Of a stretch of DNA of 64,000 bases, positions 1 through 7,694 are shown in pieces. The translations under genes and the position numbers were made by a program. Source of the stretch: Pinirhizobacter soli (lineage in GTDB: Bacteria > Pseudomonadota > Gammaproteobacteria > Xanthomonadales > Rhodanobacteraceae). Below the pieces are notes generated by a model. It made no database searches, had not been told where the DNA came from, and worked only from the letters and a program-made list of their open reading frames with translations. The DNA is taken from positions 310,001-374,000 of the forward strand of contig NZ_JADZLQ010000003.1 in the NCBI RefSeq assembly GCF_015905305.1, in the 5' to 3' direction. How positions within the stretch are numbered: the stretch's first letter is position 1; the number at the start of each line of letters is the position of its first letter.

Positions 1-549
1 CGGTGTCTTGTAGACCTGCGCGTTACCGATGATTTCCGAAGTAAGCAGGCTGTAATCGAAGCTGCGGCTGTCCGGGTTGTTCGGATCGCTCGTCCAGTTG
101 GTGGAAGCGAGCGTCTGTCCGTTCAGCAGCAAGCGGTTCAACGCGGGGTCCGTGCCCAGGATGCTTACCTTGTCGCCTTCGCCGAAATTCCTGTCCACGC
201 TGATGCCCGGCAGGTGCGAAAGCGATTCGGCGACATTGGTGTCGGGGAATTTGCCTACGTCCTCGGCGGAGATGGCGTCGACGATCGAGTCGGCGTTGCG
301 CTTCAGCTCCAGCGACTTCTGCAAGCTGGCGCGGATACCGGTGACGGTGACCGTGGAAAGCGTCTGCGCCTGGCCTGGGGTGGCGCCCTTGGCAGCGTTC
401 GGATCCTGGCTGGCCGCCGGCGGAACTGGAGCGGTGCTGGACGAGGCGGGCGCTGGCACCGGCTGGCTGGTGGCGTCCTGGGCAAACGAGCCGCCCGAGG
501 CGAGGAGGCCGGCGACGGCGAGGGAAAGGGCGTTGTAGCGAAGGCGCAT
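1..549 (-). CDS. TonB-dependent receptor, N-terminal part (runs off left edge)
   Basis: The first 183 codons of an outer-membrane receptor are present; the rest lies beyond the left edge. The start ATG at 549 is followed by a signal peptide (MRLRYNALSLAVAGLLASGG, then SFAQ) and a linker rich in Pro, Ala and Ser. Next comes a TonB-box-like stretch (STVTVTGIRASLQKSLELKR) and the start of the plug domain, with the typical SIVDAISAEDVGKFPDTNVAE and LSHLPGISVDR blocks. This block order is characteristic of the Xanthomonas/Caulobacter TonB-receptor family (TIGR01782 type), which usually imports carbohydrates rather than iron. A LacI-type operator lies about 175 bp upstream, which fits sugar control. 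The substrate cannot be told from this fragment. Confidence 0.9.
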   Translation of the reverse strand, partial: MRLRYNALSLAVAGLLASGGSFAQDATSQPVPAPASSSTAPVPPAASQDPNAAKGATPGQAQTLSTVTVTGIRASLQKSLELKRNADSIVDAISAEDVGKFPDTNVAESLSHLPGISVDRNFGEGDKVSILGTDPALNRLLLNGQTLASTNWTSDPNNPDSRSFDYSLLTSEIIGNAQVYKTP

Positions 550-963
550 GTGGATCTCCGTTTTTCGGGCCGAACGAGAGCGCACGGGCTTCAAGTCGCC
601 AGTGGTCGCGTCGATCGGTCTTGCGTGATGTGTTGCCTGCCTGCCGCCCGGTCGTGGGGACGCCGACGGAACAGGCCCCGGGAGCCCCTTATCGGCCACC
701 CCATGAGTCGATTCTTCCGGGCCGATGACAACGATGTCAACGATTTTTTGCCACGAGATAAACTAAATGTGACGTAGTCAGGTTATTGATTTTCGGCACA
801 TATACATGCGCTTCACATGTTGCATTGCGGCATAAGCAGATCGAGGGTTAGATCGATCTATAGTCGCGCTGCCGTACGCATCAGGTGTTGCATCGCAAAT
901 CCGCCGTGGCATTCAAGGAAGCTATTTGAAGCAGCATTCCGACCTGAATCGCGTACCGGTTGA
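550..963. other. Intergenic region between receptor and MFS remnant
   Basis: No convincing gene is seen. The left part is the roughly 150-nt leader and promoter of the minus-strand receptor. The right part (about 780-960) is comparatively AT-rich and contains short palindromes such as AGATCGATCT, but no identifiable promoter for the MFS remnant. Confidence 0.5.
711..740 (-). promoter_or_regulatory. Promoter with LacI/NagR-like operator for the TonB receptor
   Basis: The inverted repeat TGACAACGATGTCA (726-739, arms TGACA/TGTCA) overlaps a minus-strand TTGACA (complement of 735-740). A possible -10, AAGAAT (complement of 711-716), follows after an 18-nt spacer. It resembles the NagR box described in Xanthomonas (AATGACARCGYTGTCATT) but departs at a few flanking positions and at the central Y. 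The reading as operator plus promoter of the receptor starting at 549 is inference. Confidence 0.45.
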
Positions 964-1515
964 CCGCCTACAATTGCGGCCTTCTTCGCGGTGTTCACCT
1001 TCTACGCACTGAAAGTGCCGGGTATTTCCGTTGCCGGCGTCGCTGCGATTTTCTTCATCACAGCAGTTGGTGGCAGCATGGGGGCATTCGTCGCGCCATT
1101 TGTTATTGGTCGCTATGGCGCCTATCAAGCAGCGATATGGTCCATGACCAGTCTGCTCCCAACTGGAATTCCGCTGATTATTGCTGCCTTCGTCCCGAGG
1201 TACGCGCCCGCATTTATCTGCGTGACTTTCGTGGCATGGGAAGTGGCGATTTTGGTGAATGTCATTGCAGAGACCACTCTTCGCCAGGAGCGATCCCCGC
1301 AGCATATGGTTGGAAGCGTTGCGTCGGCGTCGAGATTCGTCAATTGGGGAGCCGACCCCTTGGGCGCCGCGTTGGCGGCGCTACTTCTGGTGAGCGTCGA
1401 CTCGCTAGTGGTTCTTGCCTTGGCATTTCTTGGAATGGCTTTCGCGTTCGTTCCTCTTCTGTTGAACAGGAACCGCGTATGCGCGTCGATTCAACTCGTC
1501 GGAAGGAAGGCGTAA
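964..1515 (+). pseudogene. C-terminal remnant of an MFS transporter
   Basis: The frame reads as a hydrophobic protein with about five to six membrane segments (for example PGISVAGVAAIFFITAVGG, FICVTFVAWEVAILVNVIA, SLVVLALAFLGMAFAFVPLL), matching the C-terminal half of a major-facilitator permease. An in-frame TGA at 961 closes the frame upstream, and no N-terminal half of such a protein lies between it and the receptor at 549. The first possible start is a GTG at 991 with no clear Shine-Dalgarno. A full MFS protein has about 400 residues; about 180 codons remain. I therefore read it as a truncated, probably non-functional gene. A short independently expressed membrane protein is possible but less likely. 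Confidence 0.65.
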
Positions 1516-1983
1516 GGTGCATGATCTTTACGTCTCCTTGGCGGCTGGTCGACATTGTTCTAGCTATCCCAACGAATCAGGCGAATGAACGCGCCCGGCG
1601 TCGCACCAGTGCCCCTGGTGTCGAACGTTACCGGTGGTGCAGAGCACGCGTGAGCACGCCAGGCGCGTCCATTCGCCCTCAATGACTCGCCACGCATCTT
1701 GCCTGCTTTAAGGGTGAGGGCGGCGGGCGAGCCAGGGTAGAAAACCGCACCAAGTCCGGCCGGGCTTACGCCCGCCTGGTCGCCCGCCAAATGACGGAAT
1801 AATCGAACACCGCAACCGAAGTTGCGGGGCCCGACTTGGTGATGGGTTTCTACACCCGGTTGCCGATGTCTTGGCAACCCACGAATGATCCCAGAAACAT
1901 CAGGCGCAGTTCCATCCGAATGGTCTCAAAGTTGGATGGCAAAGCCGATCGGATGATGCTCAAAAGTAGCCGATGCCGCGCCA
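1516..1983. other. Intergenic region with structured element
   Basis: This 468-bp stretch between the MFS remnant and the reductase genes has no convincing coding sequence. It contains the multi-stem element at 1722-1879 listed separately. A minus-strand open frame through it (1560-1877) looks like a by-product of the structured element, because it has no recognisable domain and no ribosome-binding site. Confidence 0.5.
1722..1879. repeat. Multi-stem structured intergenic element
   Basis: Nested and serial inverted repeats occupy this stretch. GGCGGGCGA (1722-1730) pairs with TCGCCCGCC (1780-1788). An imperfect 20-bp pair joins 1737-1756 to 1833-1853. CCGCAAC (1810-1816) pairs with GTTGCGG (1821-1827), and GGTTGCC (1858-1864) with GGCAACC (1873-1879). 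Such packing is unusual for plain intergenic DNA and suggests a mobile or phage-satellite-derived repeat or a structured RNA. The conceptual minus-strand peptide recalls repeat-derived frames and the Ash/Icd-like region of P4-type satellites, but that is memory-based and weak. Confidence 0.45.
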
Positions 1984-2514
1984 CTAGCCAGGAACGTACG
2001 TCAGCCTGATCACGTTCTCGACGATCAACTCGTTGGCCACGAGGCGCAGCGGCGGCCTAGGGCCTGCGAAGAACGGTTTGCCGCTGCCAACCACGACGGG
2101 GTGAAGGTAGATTTGATACTCGTCGATGAGGCCAAGATCGCCCAGGCTTCGCGCCAGGTCTGGGCCGGCGACTTCGATCTCCCCGGGGTGTTCTGTCTTC
2201 AACCGCCGCATCGCCGCCTCGACGTCATCGGCGACAAGGGTGGCGTTCGGGCCGACTGACTTAAGCGAGCGTGACACGACCCATTTCGGTTTGCTTTGCC
2301 ACGCCGCTGCGAACTCGCGTTCCGCCGCATCCCAATCGGGCAAGTCTTCGTCCCAGTAACGCATGACCTCGTACATGCCGCGGCCGTACACCATGCCGGT
2401 CTGGTTGCGCACTTGCTCTATGAAGTGGCGAAAGAGCGACGCACCCGGCGCAAATGCCTGGTGGTCGATGTAGCCATCCAGGGACTGGTTCAATCCGTAG
2501 ATAAGTTTAGCCAT
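1984..2514 (-). CDS. DHFR/RibD C-terminal-domain family reductase
   Basis: Protein of 176 aa covering a single RibD_C/dihydrofolate-reductase-like domain (YyaP/YwjB group). The N-terminal strand MAKLIYGLNQSLDGYID has the usual SLDGY signature, and the C-terminal half has the EIEVAGPDLARSL block and HPVVVGSGKPFF, which shape the nucleotide-binding fold. These proteins are probably NAD(P)H-dependent, but most have no assigned substrate. The start at 2514 is chosen because AGGAGA lies 6-7 nt upstream; a longer frame exists but lacks this site. It follows its paralogue by only 10 bp, so the two are almost certainly cotranscribed with the GST-like gene upstream. It is not a folate-pathway DHFR by gene context or length. 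Confidence 0.85.
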   Translation of the reverse strand: MAKLIYGLNQSLDGYIDHQAFAPGASLFRHFIEQVRNQTGMVYGRGMYEVMRYWDEDLPDWDAAEREFAAAWQSKPKWVVSRSLKSVGPNATLVADDVEAAMRRLKTEHPGEIEVAGPDLARSLGDLGLIDEYQIYLHPVVVGSGKPFFAGPRPPLRLVANELIVENVIRLTYVPG

Positions 2515-2524
2515 GGAAATTCTC

Positions 2525-3166
2525 CTATGCCGGCCGGTAGATTGCCCCCACAACGCCCGTGCTGAAAGTGGTCATGCTGATCAATTTCAGATCGACCGGG
2601 CTATGCGGTTTGGAGAACAGTGGAAAGCCCTGGCCCAGTAAGATGGGATGAATGCCCAGTCGATACTCGTCAACCAGCCCGGAGGCGACGAGGCTTTGCG
2701 CGAAGCGGGCGCCTCCATGGGCAAGGATGATCTTGCCCGGCTGTTCCTTCAGCCGGCGAATTTCCTCCGCGAGATCGCCACGTGCCACCGTGGGTTCGGT
2801 CCACGACTTAAGAACGGCATCTGTTGGCGTAACGCCATGCTGCTTCGCACTGAGTGCCTTAGCTTCGGCGAACGTCTTCGTCAGCCGATCCGCCAGCGCA
2901 CCGTCCTTGATTCCCGTTTTCGAAAAAATCACCTTGGGGACGTCGTTCATCGGCGCTGCCATCGGCGTTTCCGCATAGGGCCAGAACGCCGCCATGTCGC
3001 CGTAGCTCTGGCTGCCCATGATGTGTGCGCCAGCTTCGGCAAGCGTACCGAGGGTCCACGCCCTGGAATCGGGGGCCGACGACCGGAACATCCAGTCGAG
3101 CTCGCCGTTCGGTCCGGCGACAAAGCCGTCCAGGGATATGGACATCTTCAGCACTAGCTTTCTCAT
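2525..3166 (-). CDS. DHFR/RibD C-terminal-domain family reductase (paralogue)
   Basis: Protein of 213 aa with a RibD_C/DHFR-like domain: MRKLVLKMSISLDGFVAGPN at the N terminus, a middle ARGDLAEEIRRLKEQPG segment, and HPILLGQGFPLFSK near the end. The family is predicted to use NAD(P)H; the substrate is unknown. The ATG at 3166 has a good TTGGAGA site about 7 nt upstream, so the TTG four codons earlier is rejected. It is a clear relative of the 1984-2514 gene, with a longer central region containing the KTFAEAKALSAKQHG segment. The tandem arrangement suggests an old duplication. The GST-like gene lies 33 bp upstream on the same strand. Confidence 0.87.
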   Translation of the reverse strand: MRKLVLKMSISLDGFVAGPNGELDWMFRSSAPDSRAWTLGTLAEAGAHIMGSQSYGDMAAFWPYAETPMAAPMNDVPKVIFSKTGIKDGALADRLTKTFAEAKALSAKQHGVTPTDAVLKSWTEPTVARGDLAEEIRRLKEQPGKIILAHGGARFAQSLVASGLVDEYRLGIHPILLGQGFPLFSKPHSPVDLKLISMTTFSTGVVGAIYRPA

Positions 3167-3199
3167 GGTTGTCTCCAAGGTTGGCTGTCGTGTTTCACA

Positions 3200-3895
3200 T
3201 CATTGAATGGGCGCTTGAGCAAGCCACGCCCTCGTGGCGTGACATGTATTCATGGCCCGCTGGTAGCCTTCGCGTGCGCTCATGCGGGCCATATAGGATT
3301 GCTCTGCCTCGCCGAGGGTGATGCCTCCACTTCTTCGGGCCAACCCCAGGGCATAGGCCACCGAAATGTCAGCCGCCGTGAACGTCTCGCCGGCAAGATA
3401 GGGCGTGCGCGCAAGCTGCTGCGTGACCAGCATCAACCGGCTCTCGAAAACTTCCAGCGCCTGGCCAGCGCTCCAGTTCTGCCGCTCGGACGCTGGCGCG
3501 AAATTGCGCGCGCCAACGACGAAGTAGATGGAGGCGGCGAGACCGGCTTCGCCCAAGTGAAGGAATTGCTGGTAAGCGGGGAAGGCAGGGTCGTGCGGTC
3601 CGGGTGCGAGTGGCGTCGGCCCGTAGCGGGCCATCAGGTATTCCATGATCGCAATGGACTCGACCATCGTGACGTCGCCGTCCCGCATCGCTGGAATGAA
3701 GCCGGCGGGATTGATCGCCAGGAACTCTGCGTCATCCTCGACGCCGGCCAACAGATCCACCGGCCTGAGCTGGTACGGCAGCCCCATCTCCTCCAGCAGC
3801 CAGACGACCCGGAACCCCCGTCCTTCGCCGAAGACGGTGATCGCTTCACCATCCTTCGCTGATGCGGCCCGATTCAGTGACTCACGTTGCGACAT
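3200..3895 (-). CDS. Glutathione S-transferase family protein
   Basis: Protein of 231 aa with an N-terminal thioredoxin-like domain (ITVFGEGRGFRVVWLLEEMG, then NPAGFIPAMRDGD and the ESIAIMEYL glutathione-site segment) and an all-helical C-terminal domain (TFTAADISVAYALGLA). The E-S pair before IAIMEYL is the canonical gamma-glutamyl-binding motif. It is probably cytoplasmic, conjugating glutathione to electrophiles or acting as a peroxidase or isomerase; the substrate is not inferable. The start at 3895 (MSQRESL) is preferred over a longer frame that would add about 37 low-complexity residues. It heads a minus-strand operon with the two RibD_C-type reductases, suggesting a small detoxification or redox unit. 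Confidence 0.87.
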   Translation of the reverse strand: MSQRESLNRAASAKDGEAITVFGEGRGFRVVWLLEEMGLPYQLRPVDLLAGVEDDAEFLAINPAGFIPAMRDGDVTMVESIAIMEYLMARYGPTPLAPGPHDPAFPAYQQFLHLGEAGLAASIYFVVGARNFAPASERQNWSAGQALEVFESRLMLVTQQLARTPYLAGETFTAADISVAYALGLARRSGGITLGEAEQSYMARMSAREGYQRAMNTCHATRAWLAQAPIQ

Positions 3896-4082
3896 AAGTC
3901 CATCCCAGTTTGTAGCGGTGGGTACCACCTCCGCATGCCCATGGACTGGAGCGCGGGTTCTGTCCTTACGTCGAACGGCAGAGCGCTGGATCGACAGGCA
4001 AAGCAAAATAGTTGTGGGGCAGTCGTCCCGAAGGGCCGCCGACGCGCTTTCGAGGGGCCGTGCTCTTGAAAAGCGACCTCTA

Positions 4083-4101
4083 AACGAGAATAATTCTCGT
4101 T
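4083..4101 (+). promoter_or_regulatory. Fur box directly abutting a start codon
   Basis: AACGAGAATAATTCTCGTT is a perfect inverted repeat with 9-bp arms and one central base. It resembles gammaproteobacterial Fur-binding sites. It ends at 4101 and the start ATG of the next gene is 4102-4104, so no ribosome-binding site fits between them. Iron-dependent repression of the 4102-6178 operon is inferred, and the mRNA may be leaderless. Confidence 0.7.
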
Positions 4102-4374
4102 ATGATCATTTTCGCCATCCTCCTGGCCTCCTCGGCCGCGGCCTTCTGGTACATCGCCAGCACCCAGCAGCGCCTGCTGGCCCGGCGTGCCGGGCGGGCT
4201 GCGCGCATGGCCGGCTGGGTCCTTGCCGTGGCGGCGCTGGCGCTGGCGATCGCCTCCATCGACACCCTTCCCGGCATTTTCGGCGCCCTGTCGGCGCTGA
4301 TGCTCGGCGGGATCACCCTTCCCTACGTGGCGTGGTGGCTTAAACCCGCCTCCGCCCGGGAGCGGCAACCGTGA
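4102..4374 (+). CDS. Small inner-membrane protein, DUF3325-like, iron operon
   Basis: A 90-residue protein with three predicted hydrophobic segments (IIFAILLASSAAAFWYIAS, MAGWVLAVAALALAIAS, GIFGALSALMLGGITLPYVAW) separated by a basic loop with several Arg. Size, topology and position fit the DUF3325 family, which occurs with DUF3649 and PepSY-TM proteins in siderophore-uptake operons; the assignment rests mainly on context. An in-frame TAA at 4081 limits the start to the ATG at 4102, immediately after the Fur box, with no Shine-Dalgarno. It overlaps the next gene by 4 bp (ATGA-type coupling at 4371). The siderophore receptor that often heads such operons is not present upstream. Confidence 0.7.
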   Translation: MIIFAILLASSAAAFWYIASTQQRLLARRAGRAARMAGWVLAVAALALAIASIDTLPGIFGALSALMLGGITLPYVAWWLKPASARERQP

Positions 4375-4640
4375 TCGGCCGCAGCCTCGCCGGCGTCCTG
4401 TTGGGCCTGACACTGGCCATCGCCCTTACCGGGCTTGCCGTGCTGTGCTGGCCTGGCGGCAGCATCCGCGTGCTGGTGCCGGCGGTGGTCGTGTTCTTTC
4501 CTCTTTATATGGTGCTGATCCTGGCCGCCTTCCTGTATCGCACCGCCTCGCGCGCCTGGGGCTGGATGGCTGTGGCGAACCTGGCGGCTTTCGCGGCGTT
4601 GTGGATCGCCCAGCGCACGCTGCCGGGCCTGCCTTCGTGA
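4371..4640 (+). CDS. Small inner-membrane protein, DUF3649-like
   Basis: 89-residue membrane protein with about three hydrophobic segments (SLAGVLLGLTLAIALTGLAV, VLVPAVVVFFPLYMVLILAAF, WGWMAVANLAAFAALWIAQ). It sits between a DUF3325-like gene and a PepSY-TM gene, the position normally taken by DUF3649 proteins in iron-uptake operons. The function is unknown; a helper role for the PepSY-TM protein is inferred from conserved neighbourhood only. It starts with GTG at 4371, overlapping the stop of the gene before it, and its own stop overlaps the GTG start of the next gene, so translation of all three appears coupled under the same Fur box. Confidence 0.7.
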   Translation: MIGRSLAGVLLGLTLAIALTGLAVLCWPGGSIRVLVPAVVVFFPLYMVLILAAFLYRTASRAWGWMAVANLAAFAALWIAQRTLPGLPS

Positions 4641-6178
4641 GGGCAGAAACGCGCCGTCGGCTGACGGAGCTGCACACCTGGACCGGGCTGATCGCGGGCT
4701 TCGCGCTGTTCATCGCGTTCTACGCAGGTGCGTTGAGCGTATTCCACGATGAGATCGATACCTGGGCGGTGCCGCATCCGCCGGCGGTGTCCACCAACCT
4801 GGTCGCGCGCGGCGATGCGCTGATGGCGAAGATCGTGGACGAACATCCGGCCGCGCGCGCGCAGATCGGCATGACCTTGCCCGGCGATCATCCTTCGCAC
4901 GAAGTGGCGGTGTACTGGTTCGACAAGGACTGGCACGTTCAGGGCCTGGACGATGCCAAGCCGCGAGGCGAGGACGATGAGCGCGAAGGACTGGCCGACT
5001 TCGTCTATTCCTTGCACTACACGCTGGGCATCCCGGAGCTTGGCATCTACCTGATGGGCCTGGTGTCCATCGTCTACGGCGTGGCGCTGCTGAGCGGCGT
5101 GCTTATCCATCTGCCGCACTTGGTGCAGGACCTCTTCGCGTTGCGTCCGGGCAGGAACCTCAAACGCCTGTGGCAGGACGCCCACAACGTGATCGGCATC
5201 CTTAGCCTGCCCTTCCATGTGATCTTCGCCATCACCGGCGCGCTGATCTGCCTGATGACCATCGCCATGGTGGCCTTCAACGTGATGGCCTTCGACGGCA
5301 AGCTCGTGCCGCTGGAAGATTCGCTTACAGGCGCCAGCCCAACGATCACCGCCAGCAAGGTGCAAGCGCCGATGCTGCCACCGCATGTGGCCGTGGAGAA
5401 GGCGCGCGCCGTGGCGCTGGCCTCGGGGGCGGAAGGCTTCGATCCCGATTACATGCGTTACCTGCAGTACGGCGATCGCAACGCAGCGGTGGAAGTGCGC
5501 GGACGCTCAGGAAAAACGTTGGGCGAATACGGAAGCGTGGCCCTGAGCGCGGTGGACGGACGCGTGCTGCGCGTGCAGGTGACTGGCGCGCGCGACGCCA
5601 ACCATGCGACCTATGCGGCGATCTTTGGCCTGCACTTCGGCACCTTCGGCGGCACCGCGGTGAAGTGGCTGTACTTCTTGCTGGGGCTGGCCGGTGCCTT
5701 CCTGTTCTACTCGGGCAACCTTCTGTATATCGAATCGCGGCGCAAGCGCCGCTCAGCCGATCAGCCGCTGAAGGTGCGCGCGATGGCGACGGCTACGGTG
5801 GGGCTGTGCCTGGGCTCGTGCGCAGCCATCGCGGTGACGTTCTGCGCCAACCTGGTGGCGGCAGCTTCTGGCGCCGACGCCACGATGATCGTCAAGCCGG
5901 TGTTTTTCGTGGCACTGGCCGCCGCGTTCGGATGGACGCTGTGGCGACGGCCCGCACGCGCGGCAGTGGATCTGCTGTGGCTGACGGCCGCCCTGAGCCT
6001 GGCAGTGGCCATTGCCGATATCGCCTTGCATGGCCTGCGCGTGGAAGGCGGCGGGGCGGCCCTGGCGGTGAACATCACTTGCATCGGCATGGCCGTGGGT
6101 TTCGCAAGCCTGGCCCGGGCCACCGCGCGACGTGCGCGAAGCGGCGATATGAACAGTGTGTGGGCTGTTGCCGGCTAA
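4637..6178 (+). CDS. PepSY-associated TM-helix protein (iron-uptake operon)
   Basis: 513-residue inner-membrane protein of the PepSY-TM family. The N terminus has the family hallmark R-x(n)-L-x-x-L-H-T-W-T-G-L (RRRLTELHTWTGLIAGFALF), then a periplasmic PepSY-like region, a second H-x-x-L-G helix (YSLHYTLGIPELGIYLMGLV), a further NVIGILSLPFHVIFAITGAL helix, and a C-terminal block of helices. Conserved His residues in the helices suggest haem or metal handling. Members are linked to siderophore or ferric-reductase function, for example FsrB-like roles in reducing internalised ferric siderophores, but the substrate is not known. The GTG at 4637 overlaps the preceding stop (GTGA). It is the last gene of the Fur-box operon. 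Confidence 0.85.
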   Translation: MRAETRRRLTELHTWTGLIAGFALFIAFYAGALSVFHDEIDTWAVPHPPAVSTNLVARGDALMAKIVDEHPAARAQIGMTLPGDHPSHEVAVYWFDKDWHVQGLDDAKPRGEDDEREGLADFVYSLHYTLGIPELGIYLMGLVSIVYGVALLSGVLIHLPHLVQDLFALRPGRNLKRLWQDAHNVIGILSLPFHVIFAITGALICLMTIAMVAFNVMAFDGKLVPLEDSLTGASPTITASKVQAPMLPPHVAVEKARAVALASGAEGFDPDYMRYLQYGDRNAAVEVRGRSGKTLGEYGSVALSAVDGRVLRVQVTGARDANHATYAAIFGLHFGTFGGTAVKWLYFLLGLAGAFLFYSGNLLYIESRRKRRSADQPLKVRAMATATVGLCLGSCAAIAVTFCANLVAAASGADATMIVKPVFFVALAAAFGWTLWRRPARAAVDLLWLTAALSLAVAIADIALHGLRVEGGGAALAVNITCIGMAVGFASLARATARRARSGDMNSVWAVAG

Positions 6179-6271
6179 CATTTCGCGTTGCAGTGCAGCA
6201 GCCTTTTCACGTGCCCTATACATCATTCAAATCAGACAGTTATCGCTAAACCTGCAGGTTCTTGCAGGTCC

Positions 6272-6287
6272 ATGTAAGCGTTTACGT
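6272..6287 (+). promoter_or_regulatory. LacI-family operator 1
   Basis: ATGTAAGCGTTTACGT contains the core GTAAGCGTTTAC, a near-perfect LacI-family half-site pair around a central CG. It lies upstream of the lacI-type gene starting at 6394. Its centre is exactly 60 bp from operator 2, a spacing compatible with cooperative binding or looping. Assignment to the adjacent repressor is inference. Confidence 0.7.
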
Positions 6288-6331
6288 GGCAACGCACCAA
6301 CGGCCATTTTTCGATTGCTTTACAAACCCCC

Positions 6332-6347
6332 ATGAAAACGTTTACGT
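6332..6347 (+). promoter_or_regulatory. LacI-family operator 2
   Basis: ATGAAAACGTTTACGT, core GAAAACGTTTAC, sits 46 bp before the repressor start codon. Read on the other strand it matches operator 3 (12416-12431) at 15 of 16 positions, so the two are very probably sites for the same repressor. Confidence 0.72.
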
Positions 6348-6393
6348 TCCGCGCCACAGCACCCGGATAGGGTCGCATCGGGGTTTCGAACGC

Positions 6394-7434
6394 GTGAGTG
6401 TGACGATCAAAGATGTCGCCCGCATGGCCAACGTGTCCGTGGCCTCGGTGTCGCGCGCGTTGAACGGCCATGGCGGCGTCACCGCCGAAACCCAGCAGCG
6501 CATCCGTGAAGTGGCTGCGCGCCTGCGCTACGTACCCCATAGCGCCGCCCGCAGCCTGATTACCCGCCGCACCCATACCATCGGTGCGTTGCTGCCGGAT
6601 CTGCACGGCGCCTTCTTCTCCGAACTGATCCGCGGCATTGACCTCGCCGCGCGCGCCCGGGGCTTGCACCTGTTGGTCTCCAGCTCCCACGGCGACGCCG
6701 AGGAAGCGGCAACGGCCTTGCGCGCGATGCAGGGACGGGTGGATGGCTTCCTGGTGATGACGCCGCACGCCGATGAAGCCTTCATCGAACAGAACATGCC
6801 CACGCCCACGCCGGCGGTACTGATCAATACCCACGTGCCCGGGCATCGGCACGCCGTGGTGGACATCGATGACCGCGGCGGTGCCCGCGCGATGGTGCAG
6901 CACCTGGTGGACCACGGCCGCCGCCGCATCGTTTTCATTGCCGGCCCCGAGGCCAACAACGATGTGCGCGAGCGCGAGAACGGTTACCGCGAGGCGCTGG
7001 AGGCCAATGGCCTGGGCGCCAACCAGCTGATCATCAACGGCGATTTCAGCGAAGAGTCCGGTTTCCGCGCCGCCCAGGCGATATTGGGCATGAATCCCCG
7101 TCCGGACGCGATCTTCGCGGCCAACGACATGATGGCCATCGGCTGCCTTTCCGCCCTGGCCGAGGCCGGCGTGAACGTTCCCGGCGACATCGCCGTGGGC
7201 GGCTTCGACGATATCCCGATGGCGCGCTATGTATCGCCGCCGCTCTCCACGGTGCGCGTGCGCATCGCCGAGCTCGGCGAGACGGCTATGGAGCGCCTGG
7301 CGCAGATGATCGAATCGGGTGAGGACATGGTGGTGCCGCCGCGCCACGTGGCCGGCACCGAGCTGGTGGTCCGCGCCTCGTGCGGCGGTTCGGCGCCGTC
7401 GCGACGACGACACGCACCGCCCACCGGCGCCTGA
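6394..7434 (+). CDS. LacI-family transcriptional repressor of the carbohydrate locus
   Basis: 346 aa. The N-terminal helix-turn-helix reads VTIKDVARMANVSVASVSRA, with the hinge-helix region RYVPHSAARSLITRR, then a periplasmic-binding-protein-like sugar domain (TIGALLPDLHGAFFSELIRG, VDGFLVMTPH, ADPAIFAANDMMAIG-like block at about 245-260, GGFDDIPMARYVSPPLSTVR). The GTG at 6394 is chosen because the HTH starts at the second codon and the longer frame would run through both operators. It is likely autoregulated through the sites at 6272 and 6332 and also controls the GH144 operon through the matching site at 12416. The inducer is presumably an oligosaccharide from the substrate glucan; its identity is unknown. 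Confidence 0.9.
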   Translation: MSVTIKDVARMANVSVASVSRALNGHGGVTAETQQRIREVAARLRYVPHSAARSLITRRTHTIGALLPDLHGAFFSELIRGIDLAARARGLHLLVSSSHGDAEEAATALRAMQGRVDGFLVMTPHADEAFIEQNMPTPTPAVLINTHVPGHRHAVVDIDDRGGARAMVQHLVDHGRRRIVFIAGPEANNDVRERENGYREALEANGLGANQLIINGDFSEESGFRAAQAILGMNPRPDAIFAANDMMAIGCLSALAEAGVNVPGDIAVGGFDDIPMARYVSPPLSTVRVRIAELGETAMERLAQMIESGEDMVVPPRHVAGTELVVRASCGGSAPSRRRHAPPTGA

Positions 7435-7694
7435 CCGGGCGTCGCATCCCTTAACGGGACAGCGCCGCCAGTTGAATTCAGTAAGACAAGAAATAAAGGA
7501 CCGGCAGCACCGACAGGACCGACGTACCACTGACCCGCGGCATGGGGAGGGCACCGAGGCATGAGGCAGCAAGACACAACAACAAACAGGCGTTCGCCGT
7601 CGATGACGACGGGACTGGCGCCGATGCCTGATACCCGCCCGACCTGGGCCAGACAACAAGACACTTCAAGTATCGCCATTTTGGGAGGGGAGCC
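7435..7694 (+). other. Leader region before the Oar-like receptor
   Basis: No gene or LacI-type operator is seen in these 260 bp. It ends with a very strong ribosome-binding site, GGGAGGGGAG, 4 nt before the ATG at 7695. A weak TTGAAT at 7472 could be a -35. Whether the receptor is cotranscribed with the repressor gene or has its own promoter cannot be decided. Confidence 0.4.

Noticed and set aside
1560-1877. 105-aa minus-strand frame over the structured element
   Set aside because: It overlaps several inverted repeats, lacks a ribosome-binding site and reads as Arg/Pro/Gly-rich sequence; more likely a by-product of the repeat.
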